From Buttiauxella agrestis ATCC 33320 (GTDB lineage: Bacteria > Pseudomonadota > Gammaproteobacteria > Enterobacterales > Enterobacteriaceae): 64,000 nt of DNA. The notes below the pieces were generated by a model. It was not told the DNA's origin. It made no database searches and was given only the letters and a program-made list of their open reading frames with translations. Made by a program: the position numbers and the translations under genes. How positions within the stretch are numbered: the first letter of the stretch is position 1; each line of letters starts with the position of its first letter. Where the stretch lies: NCBI GenBank assembly GCA_024169445.1, contig JALKFA010000002.1, forward strand, positions 62,001-126,000, in the 5' to 3' direction. Positions 35,795 to 44,665 of the stretch are shown here, piece by piece.

Positions 35795-38700
35795 CTATTG
35801 TACGGTATCTAAATTGTAACTCACCGTTCCTGTCGACTGTTGTAATGTTATTGGATTTACAGCGGTAGCCGTGGCTGTACCCGTTAATGCACCTGAACTT
35901 TCTGGTTGCAGGCCCAGGACCTCATTACTCGGCACGGTAAAGAGTATAGGTGTTCCGACTTCTTGAGACGTCACCGTGTGAACCGGGAAGGTATGGTCTG
36001 TCCTTGGAATAGTTGAAGAAGAAGCGGCCTGACCTGTCACTTTAAAGTTAACCGTCAACTGATCCCCTGCCGCCATTCCTGGATAGGCTGAAACCGTAAT
36101 GTCTAATCCATTTTGAACTAACGACACATTGATGCTCTGCATGCCTGCTTTAGTATGCTCTGTATCAACAGTCACCGGTCCAAATGCCGCTGATTTAAAT
36201 GTGGCCATCGTTTGGCCATTTTTACCACCGGCATTGGCGGTCACTTTCACCCCTTCTCCTACGGTATCCGTAAGGCTCAGAGTCGCCATACCGCTGGCAT
36301 CCGTTGAGATAGTCAGGGAAGACATAGCTTTCGCGGTGGTGCTGCCGGTAATTACCCACGTAACAGGCACATCTTTCATCGGCTGATTATTCGCGTCCAA
36401 AACTACCGCCTGGGCAACATCGACTGCAGTACCATTCCCCGACGCGTTATTGGTTTTCATACTGACATTCACCGCGCCCACTGCAGCAGCGGTAAAGTCA
36501 ACAGAGGCTGTATCTTCCTTAGTGCCAGAACGGGCAGTTGCTGAAACGGTCTCAATGGCTGAGTCGACTAATCTCAGGGTAACCATCCCGTTACCGTCCG
36601 TAGTTACCGTCAGTGGACTTGTTGCTGTGGCAGTAGACCCGCTTGCTATACTCCAAGTCACACTCGCGTGAGGAACAACCTGCCCTTTCGCGTCCGTCAG
36701 TTTTGCCTGGAGAACATTCTCAGCGGCATTGTCGGCCGGAGCATTATTTGTTTGGACCGTAACTGCTACAGCGGCAATTTGCGGAATAAAGGCAATGGTT
36801 GCCTGGGCACTTTTACCATTGGCAGTCGCGGTGATGACAACACTGGTGTCAGCTACCGTATCGGTCACGCTCAGTAGAGCTTCGCCTGCTTGATCGGTAC
36901 TGACTTTCAATGGTGTAGAAGCCTGCGCTGTTGCGGAACCGCTGAGACTCCATGTGACACTTTCACCTGAGATTGGCTGACCCGCACTGTCGCGCACCAC
37001 AACCTTGGTTTGGTTAGTATCAGCGCCATCAGCAAATGCATCGTTTCGTTCAACCGAAACAACGAGGCTTCCGACCGGGACACCGGTAAAGGTCATAGCA
37101 GCAGAATTAACAATCTGGCCGGCATTTGCCATGACCGTAACCAACTCAGCTACTCCATCCTTAACGCTCACCGTCGCTTTACCTTCTTGATCCGTATAAC
37201 TAATAGTATCTGATGCAATTTTTGCACTGGACACTCCAGACAGAGTCCAGTTCACTGCCATATTCGAAATGGGTTTCCCCCCACCATCGCTCACAATCGC
37301 CTGGGCAGTATTGAGATCGGTGTTGTTCGCCAGGCTATTATCTTTTGTGATTTTTACGACGACATTTTTCGCCACGATAGCCGTGAAGGTTGCCGTAGTA
37401 GAACCTGTTTTCGTGTCAGCCGTCGCCGTTACCGTGACAGGCTCTGCGACAGAATCCTTCAGCAAGACTTTGACTATCCCATCATTTCCCGTTGTTGTTG
37501 AGGCTGCCGTTGTCAGAATTGCTGTAGTACTGCCGGTGATGCTCCAGGTTACATTCACCCCCTGCAATGGCTGGCCATTACTGTCGGTGACAACTGCCTG
37601 TGCCTCGTTGGTTGTGCCATTATCTGCTGGAGAGTTATTCGTCACCATACTCACCGCGATATTACTCACTGAAATCGGAGTAAATACAGCAGTGACCGAG
37701 GATGACTGACCTGCACCCGCCGCCGTTAATGTGACATTTTCTGCCACAGAATCCTTAAGGGATACAGCGGCAACACCATTACTGTCGGTATTAACCGTTT
37801 CGGCAGTTGTCAGCCTGGCGGTTGTACTTCCCGATAGACTCCAGGTAACAGGAATTCCCTTAACAGGTTGACCATTCGCATCAGTTATTCGTGCCTGCGC
37901 CTGATTGATTGCCAGATTATTAGCCGGAGAATTATTGGTGGTCATACTGACGGCAAGATTATTCACCGAAACCGTGGAAAAAGATGCGGTGTCGGTATCG
38001 GAGAGACCACTACTGGTGGCAGTGACCATCACTTTTTCCGCCACGCTATTTTCCAGTGTCACCGTCGCAACGCCATGGGCATCCGTTTGAACGCTGGCCG
38101 GACTGGTCAGTTTTGCAGTGGTGCTGCCACTGAGGCTCCAGTTAACCGCAGCAGACAACACCGGTTGACCGCTGGCATCTTCGACTAGCGCCTGGAAAGT
38201 ATCCGTGGACTTCCCATCCGCTGGCACATTATTCACTTTGGCCGTGACATCAATACTCGCAGCAGATTCAGAGACAAAAATCGAATTGGCAGAAACTGAT
38301 TTCCCAGAGGATCTGGCAGTAAGTGTGACGTCACCCGCGGTATTGCTGGTGAAATTAACGCTCGCTTCACCCTGCTCATTGGTGTGGGTATCGTTTTCGC
38401 CGATCGACGCCTTATTATTCACCTGCCATGATACAGGCATGTTAGGCATTGGCTGTCCATTAGCATCTTTAATTAGCACGGTACCTGCATTATTGCTTTT
38501 CCCGTCAGCTGCACTTTTATCCGTAGTGATTTTCAGGTTCATTGCCGATATTGATTTGGCAAAGGTTGCGGTGGTGTTGCGACTCAAACCCGAAGACGTA
38601 GCCTGAATAACCACTTGTTCGGCAGATTTATCTGTAATCGTAATACTCGAATTACCATTGTCATCAGTCACGCTGCTGGTGCTGCTCAGTTTAGCCTGAC

Positions 38701-39922
38701 CTGTAGTTGTCCAACTGATGGTGGCGTTACGCGCCGGAGAACCATCTTGAGTGGTTGCCGTAATGGTCGCGAAGTTCGCTGTTACGCCATCCGCTGGGCT
38801 GTTATCTTTTACTAAGGTCAGCGCCATATTGGCTAATACGTTGCTGGTTTTCTTTTTCTGGTACTGCAAAACAATCTCATTATTACGCTCAACAAGGTCA
38901 TAACGAGAAGACGACAGGCTACGCAGATTCGCTACCTGTGAAGTAGAAATGAGATCTTCAAATTTTTGTCCGAATGTATAGCGGAAATTAATGCTGAACT
39001 CGGTTTCATCCATCGAATCCTGCCCGCGCTTATAATCAATAGAGGTAGTGATTAACGGGAATGGCGTATAATTCACACCAAGTGATACAGCGGAGGGATT
39101 CGACTGGAGATGATCTTTATCGAACAGCGCAACTTTGTCACCATAATACTGTTCGTACATCAATTTTGTGCCTAACTGCGGTAACGAGGGAAGATATGCC
39201 TCGGCGCGAACATCATAACCATCAGCAGGTTTTTCATTATAATTGTCAAAATCATCAGACGAATGCCATTCAGTGGTACCCACATAGGTATTGGCAGACA
39301 ATTTAAGGTTGTCCGTCCAGGCTTCAGCACCGAGACTAACTCGTTTGTTGTTACCTGTAATATCATTATCAAAGAAGACGTTCGCACCAAACATCCAGTT
39401 TGCAGTGTAAAAGGTACGAACGCCCATCCCGATGTTGGTCGTCGTGCGGCTGTCAGGTGAACGCAATCCTAACTGAGTGAAAAATAATGAGTTTTTGTCA
39501 TCATGTAAGGGAGCCAGAAAATCGAAAGAACTGTTATCCCAGCTCCCATCCTGATCCACATTAAGTTGAACACGAGCCGTACCATATCCCGCTAACCACT
39601 TCTGGACAGCATCGGAGGTATAGCTCGTCGTCGCGTTGATCGCCATCCCCTTCATTCCTTCTGCCCCTGAGGAAGAGAGCGAGCTAGCAACGCCGCTCAG
39701 AGTGCTTTCGTAAGGCAGCGGTGCCGTATTTTTATCCGTGTTGAGGCGATCGGAAGAAAATGGCGAGGGTATCGCGTTAGCTGCCATGTTTTCATTCGCC
39801 CTGACGGCCGCTGGGACGAAAGTCATGATGGGGAAAGTGATCTGAAGAAATATCTGCAGCCACGTAATAACATTAACAATTCTATGCTGACGACAAGATT
39901 GGCCTTTATATTTATCTTTCAT
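35795..39922 (-). CDS. Intimin/invasin-family adhesin with nine Big_1 domains
   Basis: About 1375 residues. I start at the ATG at 39922 because GGTGAG lies 7 bases upstream; a GTG four codons earlier is possible. Order: an extended N-terminal signal region, then the intimin/invasin beta-barrel domain (about residues 90-360; FFTQLGLRSPDSRTTTNIGM, YTFGQKFEDLI), then nine Big_1 Ig-like domains of about 95 residues, each opening with a motif like TNNSPADNG, then a different C-terminal domain (about 1250-1375). Type Ve (inverse) autotransporter: the barrel sits in the outer membrane and exports the rod. No lysM-type motif was clear. The C-terminal domain (YPGMAAGDQLTVNF...HTVTSQEV) resembles units of the Ig-like proteins at 44666 and 31796 rather than a C-type lectin. 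Confidence 0.93.
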   Translation of the reverse strand: MKDKYKGQSCRQHRIVNVITWLQIFLQITFPIMTFVPAAVRANENMAANAIPSPFSSDRLNTDKNTAPLPYESTLSGVASSLSSSGAEGMKGMAINATTSYTSDAVQKWLAGYGTARVQLNVDQDGSWDNSSFDFLAPLHDDKNSLFFTQLGLRSPDSRTTTNIGMGVRTFYTANWMFGANVFFDNDITGNNKRVSLGAEAWTDNLKLSANTYVGTTEWHSSDDFDNYNEKPADGYDVRAEAYLPSLPQLGTKLMYEQYYGDKVALFDKDHLQSNPSAVSLGVNYTPFPLITTSIDYKRGQDSMDETEFSINFRYTFGQKFEDLISTSQVANLRSLSSSRYDLVERNNEIVLQYQKKKTSNVLANMALTLVKDNSPADGVTANFATITATTQDGSPARNATISWTTTGQAKLSSTSSVTDDNGNSSITITDKSAEQVVIQATSSGLSRNTTATFAKSISAMNLKITTDKSAADGKSNNAGTVLIKDANGQPMPNMPVSWQVNNKASIGENDTHTNEQGEASVNFTSNTAGDVTLTARSSGKSVSANSIFVSESAASIDVTAKVNNVPADGKSTDTFQALVEDASGQPVLSAAVNWSLSGSTTAKLTSPASVQTDAHGVATVTLENSVAEKVMVTATSSGLSDTDTASFSTVSVNNLAVSMTTNNSPANNLAINQAQARITDANGQPVKGIPVTWSLSGSTTARLTTAETVNTDSNGVAAVSLKDSVAENVTLTAAGAGQSSSVTAVFTPISVSNIAVSMVTNNSPADNGTTNEAQAVVTDSNGQPLQGVNVTWSITGSTTAILTTAASTTTGNDGIVKVLLKDSVAEPVTVTATADTKTGSTTATFTAIVAKNVVVKITKDNSLANNTDLNTAQAIVSDGGGKPISNMAVNWTLSGVSSAKIASDTISYTDQEGKATVSVKDGVAELVTVMANAGQIVNSAAMTFTGVPVGSLVVSVERNDAFADGADTNQTKVVVRDSAGQPISGESVTWSLSGSATAQASTPLKVSTDQAGEALLSVTDTVADTSVVITATANGKSAQATIAFIPQIAAVAVTVQTNNAPADNAAENVLQAKLTDAKGQVVPHASVTWSIASGSTATATSPLTVTTDGNGMVTLRLVDSAIETVSATARSGTKEDTASVDFTAAAVGAVNVSMKTNNASGNGTAVDVAQAVVLDANNQPMKDVPVTWVITGSTTAKAMSSLTISTDASGMATLSLTDTVGEGVKVTANAGGKNGQTMATFKSAAFGPVTVDTEHTKAGMQSINVSLVQNGLDITVSAYPGMAAGDQLTVNFKVTGQAASSSTIPRTDHTFPVHTVTSQEVGTPILFTVPSNEVLGLQPESSGALTGTATATAVNPITLQQSTGTVSYNLDTVQ

Positions 39923-40702
39923 GGTACTGCTCACCGTAGCCTTGATATTTAGAGCGTCCTTATAGATAGACGCAAGTCATTGGTTAAAAAAACATTGCCT
40001 GTAGCAATGTCCCGAGGATTAATTAACTGTAATAGCTGATTTTGATAACCCATTTTTCTCATTGTGCAGATCTTATAAGTACTGAATTTATTGTAATAAA
40101 GTAAAATCGGCAGATAGCGTCTGAGTTGAACCAACTTTATTATGACTGAGCAATAACTTCTTTTCTTGTGGTTGCAAGGGAATAGTATTCTTTGGTTTTG
40201 GTTTTCCAGCAACAACGCAATTACGGCTCACATAAGCATCCGTTAATGCTTCCACGGAGCTCTTATGTGGTAAGCAAACCAAACGGTACTTTACTCTATA
40301 AAATGTCTGACCAACGTCTCTGTCACAAGGTTGGAGAGAATAATAACAAGATCATTCCCTGCAAAACACATCATGCGCGCTGAAAGCAGTGAGCTATTTA
40401 TAAGGTTTATATCATTCAGCGTGATGACACGACGGGTACGAATAATTTACGAGTGCGACCAAAAACTCACTAATCCATTATGTGTTAATTGTTAATTGTT
40501 TCTGATACGGCCTTATCTAAAAACGGTTCTGACTAAATAGAATTAGGCATGATGGCTTAAGTCATCCAAACTCCAACCATAACAAATTAAAACAAAGTAA
40601 TTCGGTTAAAAAAATTATAATAATTCACGTTCAATCGGGAAATATAAAACTCATCTAAAATTAGGATAAACCCAGAGCTCAGTGAGTTCCATTGTTTTCT
40701 CC

Positions 40703-40716
40703 GTCTCAATTGAGAC
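40703..40716. promoter_or_regulatory. GTCTCA-AT-TGAGAC perfect palindrome
   Basis: 14-bp palindrome in the long intergenic DNA upstream of the invasin (39923-40850). Same family as the fimbrial promoter dyads. It is about 780 bases from the invasin start, so it may serve another or lost transcript. The rest of 39923-40850 shows an inverted pair CACATAAG...CTTATGTG (about 40231-40268) and no supported gene. Confidence 0.45.
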
Positions 40717-40859
40717 AGAATTATTGCCTTTACAAAATGATGATTGCAGGATGGTGAACGAAAAGACCTGAAAATTAATGCACATTCAGGGGTTTAGTAT
40801 GAGATAAGTCTGAACCTCAAAAATAGTATTAACACTCTATTAGTGGGGGGAATTGCCCG

Positions 40860-41580
40860 TTTCTGTCTCAGGCGTTGATGGACGCGTGATAACTGCAGAT
40901 GTAGCATCCTTCAAATTCCCCAACGTGAACCTATCATTTCACTTTCAGGAACAGTAAACGTCATGGTGCCTCCGGCTTCTGTACTTGTCACAGTGTGTGA
41001 GAAGTCTTGGGTTGGAAGTACCTGCTTGGGTGACACAGGATCGACTTGTCCTGTGACTTCAAAATGAACCCTTACCTCTTCCCCAGCGGTAATGCCCGAG
41101 TAAGTGACGCTAAATTCCAGTCCCCCTGCGTACCGCATTAACATTAATGGCTCTGGGCTCCCCTAGATAGGAGACAGTTACTAGGCCACCGGGGATCGGT
41201 ACAAGGGAAAACGTCGCTGGGGTCGATCCCAATTGTTATCCAGTAGTGGCAATAACGATAACATTTTGTGTGACCGTATTTGCCAGACTCATCGTGGCTA
41301 TACCACTATCGTTCGTAGCGACCGTTAGCGGAGATGTATTTCCGTCTGTTGCACTCGGTATTGTCCATGAGACATCCACCTCAGACATTGGGTTTTCCTA
41401 CGGTTCGGTCACAACAACCTGGTGTCACATTCGCCGATGTGCCGCTGGGCTGCACATTATTTGTGGCCATCGAGACATTAACAGCAGAAGTGGTTTGCGC
41501 CATGAATGGAGAATTGACCAATTCTGTTTTTACTAACGCCGAAGCTTCTAACTGTACAGCATCTGCTGTTTGTCTGGTTA
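40860..41580 (-). pseudogene. Remnant of a second invasin-type gene
   Basis: On the minus strand, 41144-40911 encodes a unit matching the invasin C-terminal domain (EFSVTYSGITAGEEVRVHFEV, HTVTSTEAGGTMTFTVPE). Upstream, in other frames, antisense stretches at 41240-41580 preserve Big_1-like fragments. Frameshifts and stops break it, and IS-A debris abuts it at 41581. This is the end of an invasin-like gene that lost its barrel. Confidence 0.75.
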
Positions 41581-41706
41581 AATGATTACATCACGGGATA
41601 TTACAGCCAGCTCAGACCTCATTAATATAATCTGACGCCGAATGAATCAGAGCGATTGTTGTGGAAAAACTATAAAACCGTAGCTAGTTTTGTTGACCAC
41701 TATATC
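41581..41706 (+). mobile_element. Remnant of IS-A, 3' end
   Basis: ATTACAGCCAGCTCAGACCT, then GACGCCGAATGAATCAGAGC, matches 19020-19140, ending with ACTATAAAACCGTAGCTAG and a GACCACTATA tip. Confidence 0.7.
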
Positions 41707-41713
41707 GTGGTGA

Positions 41714-42420
41714 CTAGTCAAACTCTCTACTGTATTCACGGCTGAGTTGAGATGCACCTTCATAGCCCACTTTTACTGCTGCACTTACAGCGTCAAGATT
41801 ACTTTTCAACATATGTTGCCGAGCCTCCTGAAGTTTGAGCTTTTTTATAAACTGAAGTAGGCTCATTCCAGTTACCGTCCTGAAGTGCAAACGAAAAGAA
41901 GAAGCGCTCATTGAAACCTTGCCGGCTAGTTCAATTGTGCTAATTGGCTGAGTATGGTGCTGCTTAAGCCAGGTAACGGTCCAAAAATTTGTTGTCTTGG
42001 CGACCCCGTACTGCCATATGCTAAAGTGCATTCCCATACGAGCCCGTTAGTAACCGGATGATGGTTTCTTGCTGTATAAGGGGAGCAAGATGCAGAATTA
42101 AATGAGATTCATCATTAAGTGTAAGAAGCCTCCTCAGGGTATCGGCAAGACTAATATCATTATCATTGACTGCCGGAGGATCAAAATCTCTGTCTTTTGC
42201 TGATGGGCGAAAAGGCAACACAGCCGCTGCCCGCATCACAGCGCTGGGTTCGATTGTTACCATCACCCCCAGAAAACGGGCTGATGACTGTCGCAGTTGC
42301 GAAATGCGAGACTACGGGAAGCTCCAGAGTCGTGAGCTATGTTTGCCCTGCTCGGTATCCAGTCGTTTTTGCTCCCAGAACAAGCTCCTTACTACCTTGG
42401 CGTTGACAGCCTTTTAGTAA
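41714..42420 (-). pseudogene. Broken AraC-family regulator
   Basis: Pieces in order on the minus strand: near 42400-42270 an AraC_N-like stretch (GSKELVLGAKTTGY, in-frame TAG, then TLELPVVSHFATAT); a frame change near 42265; 42266-42021 (EPSAVMRAAAVLPFRP, LAPLIQQETIIRLLTG); a second frame change near 42030; then the HTH at about 41985-41716 (ISTIELAGKVSMSASSFRLHF, AVSAAVKVGYEGASQLSREY). This is the YqhC-type AraC layout. It is non-functional unless sequencing errors explain all three defects. Confidence 0.8.
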
Positions 42421-42633
42421 TAAGGGAGGTTCCGCATTGTACACGTTCACATTCCGCCAGCGGCAGGTTACGGCGTGAATTAACTATTCAATCCTTCTGT
42501 TACTACATCTCCGCGTCTTTATGGACTCCGTTTGGGAAACGGACCTCTGATTGTGTAAGTATCCCGGTAAAACGAACCATTCACTTTTAGAGATCTTCCG
42601 ACATACTGATTATGTCCCCCTGAGGAGATCGCC

Positions 42634-42900
42634 ATGCGTAAAGCCCGATTCACTGAGCACCAGATCATCGCCGTTCTGAAGTCTGTTGAAGCCGGACGTA
42701 CGGTCAAGGATGTCTGCCGTGAAGCCGGAATATCGGAGGCTTCGTACTACAACTGGAAAGCAAAGTACGGCGGGATGGAAGCCTCTGATATTAAAAAGAT
42801 GAAAGACCTGGAGGATGAAAACCGCCGTCTCAAACAAATGTTTGCTGATCTCAGTCTTGAATGCCGGGCTCTGAAAGATGTCATCGAAAAAAAGCTTTAA
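42634..42900 (+). CDS. IS3-family OrfA, copy 2
   Basis: 88 residues, identical in sequence to the copy 1 product: a helix-turn-helix with CREAGISEASYYNWKAKYGG followed by a short coiled coil. The ribosome binding site is CTGAGGAGATCGCC. It provides the DNA-binding part of the OrfAB transposase. Confidence 0.93.
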   Translation: MRKARFTEHQIIAVLKSVEAGRTVKDVCREAGISEASYYNWKAKYGGMEASDIKKMKDLEDENRRLKQMFADLSLECRALKDVIEKKL

Positions 42901-43745
42901 AACCAGCGATAAAGCGGGAGCTTGTTGGCTATCTGACCACACAATTTGCCATGAGCATCCGCCAGGCATGCAGGACGTTATCGCTGAGCAGGACCGTATA
43001 TTTTTACCAGCCCGATACCCGGCGTGATGAACCGGTGATCCAGGTATTGACTGAACTGGCAGAACGCTATCCGCGATACGGTTTTAAGAAGCTGTTTCAG
43101 GTGCTGCGCAGACAGGGGCTCGCCTGGAACCATAAGCGGGTTCACCGGATTTACTGCCTGCTGAAACTGAATTTTCGTCGTAAGGGGAAGCAACGCCTGC
43201 CGGTGCGTAATCCGGCGCCGCTGGCGACGCCAGAAGCACTTAACCAGAGCTGGTCCATCGATTTTATGCACGATGCGCTGGTGTGCGGCAGGCGCTTCCG
43301 AACCTTCAATGTGGTGGATGATTTTAACCGCGAAGCACTGGCGATAGAAATCGATCTGAATATCCCGGCTCAGCGGGTAGTAAGGGTGCTGGACAGGATA
43401 GTGGCGAATCGCGGATATCCGCTGAAGATGCGGATGGATAACGGCCCGGAACTGATATCACTGGCTCTGGGGCTGTGGGCCGAAGAGCATGGTGTGTTGC
43501 TGGAGTTTATTAAGCCGGGTAAACCGACACAGAATGCCTTTATCGAACGCTCTAACCGGACGTACCGGACAGAAATCCTGGATTTTTATCTGTTCAGAAC
43601 GCTGAATGAAGCAAGGGAAATTACAGAGCGCTGGCTGACGGAATACAACAGCGAGCGGCCTCATGAATCACTGAATAACCTGACACCGGAAGAATACCGA
43701 CTGATGGCTGAAAAACCGGAAACCTCAAAAAGTGCGTGGAACTAA
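42861..43745 (+). CDS. IS3-family OrfB transposase, copy 2
   Basis: 294 residues with the DDE residues in WSIDFMHD, RMDNGPEL and NAFIERSNRTYR. It overlaps orfA by 40 bases in the -1 frame. One difference from copy 1 is IERSNRT for IERFNRT, next to the catalytic Glu; whether activity survives is uncertain, and the decayed right end argues for an immobile copy. Confidence 0.92.
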   Translation: MPGSERCHRKKALKPAIKRELVGYLTTQFAMSIRQACRTLSLSRTVYFYQPDTRRDEPVIQVLTELAERYPRYGFKKLFQVLRRQGLAWNHKRVHRIYCLLKLNFRRKGKQRLPVRNPAPLATPEALNQSWSIDFMHDALVCGRRFRTFNVVDDFNREALAIEIDLNIPAQRVVRVLDRIVANRGYPLKMRMDNGPELISLALGLWAEEHGVLLEFIKPGKPTQNAFIERSNRTYRTEILDFYLFRTLNEAREITERWLTEYNSERPHESLNNLTPEEYRLMAEKPETSKSAWN

Positions 43746-43761
43746 AACAGGTGTGCTTACA

Positions 43762-44369
43762 ATTGCAATCTGCTACAACTAAGGATATCTGCGATATGGT
43801 TCAATAAAACATTACTGAATGAGTTTTATCAGGTAACGTTCCGTAAGAAACTGTATGGCAATCTCGACACAATACACTCCGACCTTGATAAGCAGCTGGC
43901 TTATTACAATAATTAGAAAACTTATCAGCGGATAATCTTTGTAGCCGAGTGACAGCGGAAATATTGCTTGATGGGTATAGGAAGCAGGCTGAGAAAAGTT
44001 AAGGAAGAGGTAATCTGACAGATGCCTGTATAAATAGCCGGCAACAGTCAGGGCGGGACTGTGTTAATATTCTTTATTTTCTCCCCTAATGGCCGAAAAA
44101 TCACAGAAACAGTACCCTGTCGTATAACAGTATTCTCTTCAGGGAATGCAAGCTCTCAATGACATCTTGCGAAAATTAATATTTATCAGTTGGTTATGAT
44201 TTTTATTATATATTCACTAAAAAATACACATTGTGTGTATCTTTTAAACCCAGTCTTTATTCCTCCCGTTATCTATTCTGTTCCTGACGACACCTTGTTC
44301 GCTGCAGGATATTCATCACATTACTTGTATGAATATTATTTATTTCCCTCTTAGAAAAGAGAATAATTT
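43762..44369. other. Intergenic stretch, no supported gene
   Basis: No frame of note. The last 40 bases form a leader with CTCTT/AAGAG complementarity around the putative ribosome binding site (AAAAGAGAATAA) of the following gene remnant, so a promoter probably lies in the AT-rich 44160-44340. Confidence 0.4.
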
Positions 44370-44648
44370 ATGCCAACTTTTTCTGTCACTAACCTATCTT
44401 CCGAGCAGAAAACGCTGCCCGCTGAGAGCTCACTTACCGCGACCCTGACCGCCACTATTGTGGATGAGACAGCTGCACCTGCCCCGTATTGTACCCCAGT
44501 GAGTTGGACCACCACTGCAGGCCTGATAGATACCGTTTCGCCAGGTAAAGATTGCTGATAGCCCGCTACCACATTGATTAGCAATATATATACGGTATCC
44601 GGCAGACCATGCGAGTCTGTGCCGAAAACCGAGTTTAGCGCCCTTTGA
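44370..44648 (+). pseudogene. Ig-like (Big_1-type) gene interrupted by two tandem stops
   Basis: Opens MPTFSVTNLSSEQKTLPAES and reads a Big_1-like domain to SPGKDC at 44555, then TGA TAG (44556-44561), after which the same frame stays open (PATTLISNIYTVSGRPC...) to a TGA at 44646. Tandem in-frame stops without a frameshift are unusual for plain decay. It lies directly upstream of, and in the same direction as, the two larger Ig-like genes. No signal peptide. Confidence 0.6.
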
Positions 44649-44665
44649 ATAAAAGGAAGCATGAT

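Larger units (their letters stand above)
42554..43761 (+). mobile_element. IS3-family element, 1208 bp, copy 2
   Basis: Same length and organisation as 17286-18493 but in the plus orientation. The left end is TGTAAGTATCCCGG. The right end has drifted (GGTGTGCTTACA instead of GGGATACTTACA). No clear target duplication is visible. Confidence 0.9.

Noticed and set aside
37269-38606. Several long plus-strand frames inside the invasin gene
   Set aside because: They are antisense to a repetitive, biased coding sequence (Thr/Val/Ala-rich repeats give open antisense frames). The minus-strand gene has a full domain architecture.
44150-44360. TCTCA half-site near AAGCTCTCAATGAC as a fifth dyad
   Set aside because: Only one half-site is present; the partner half does not match at the required spacing.
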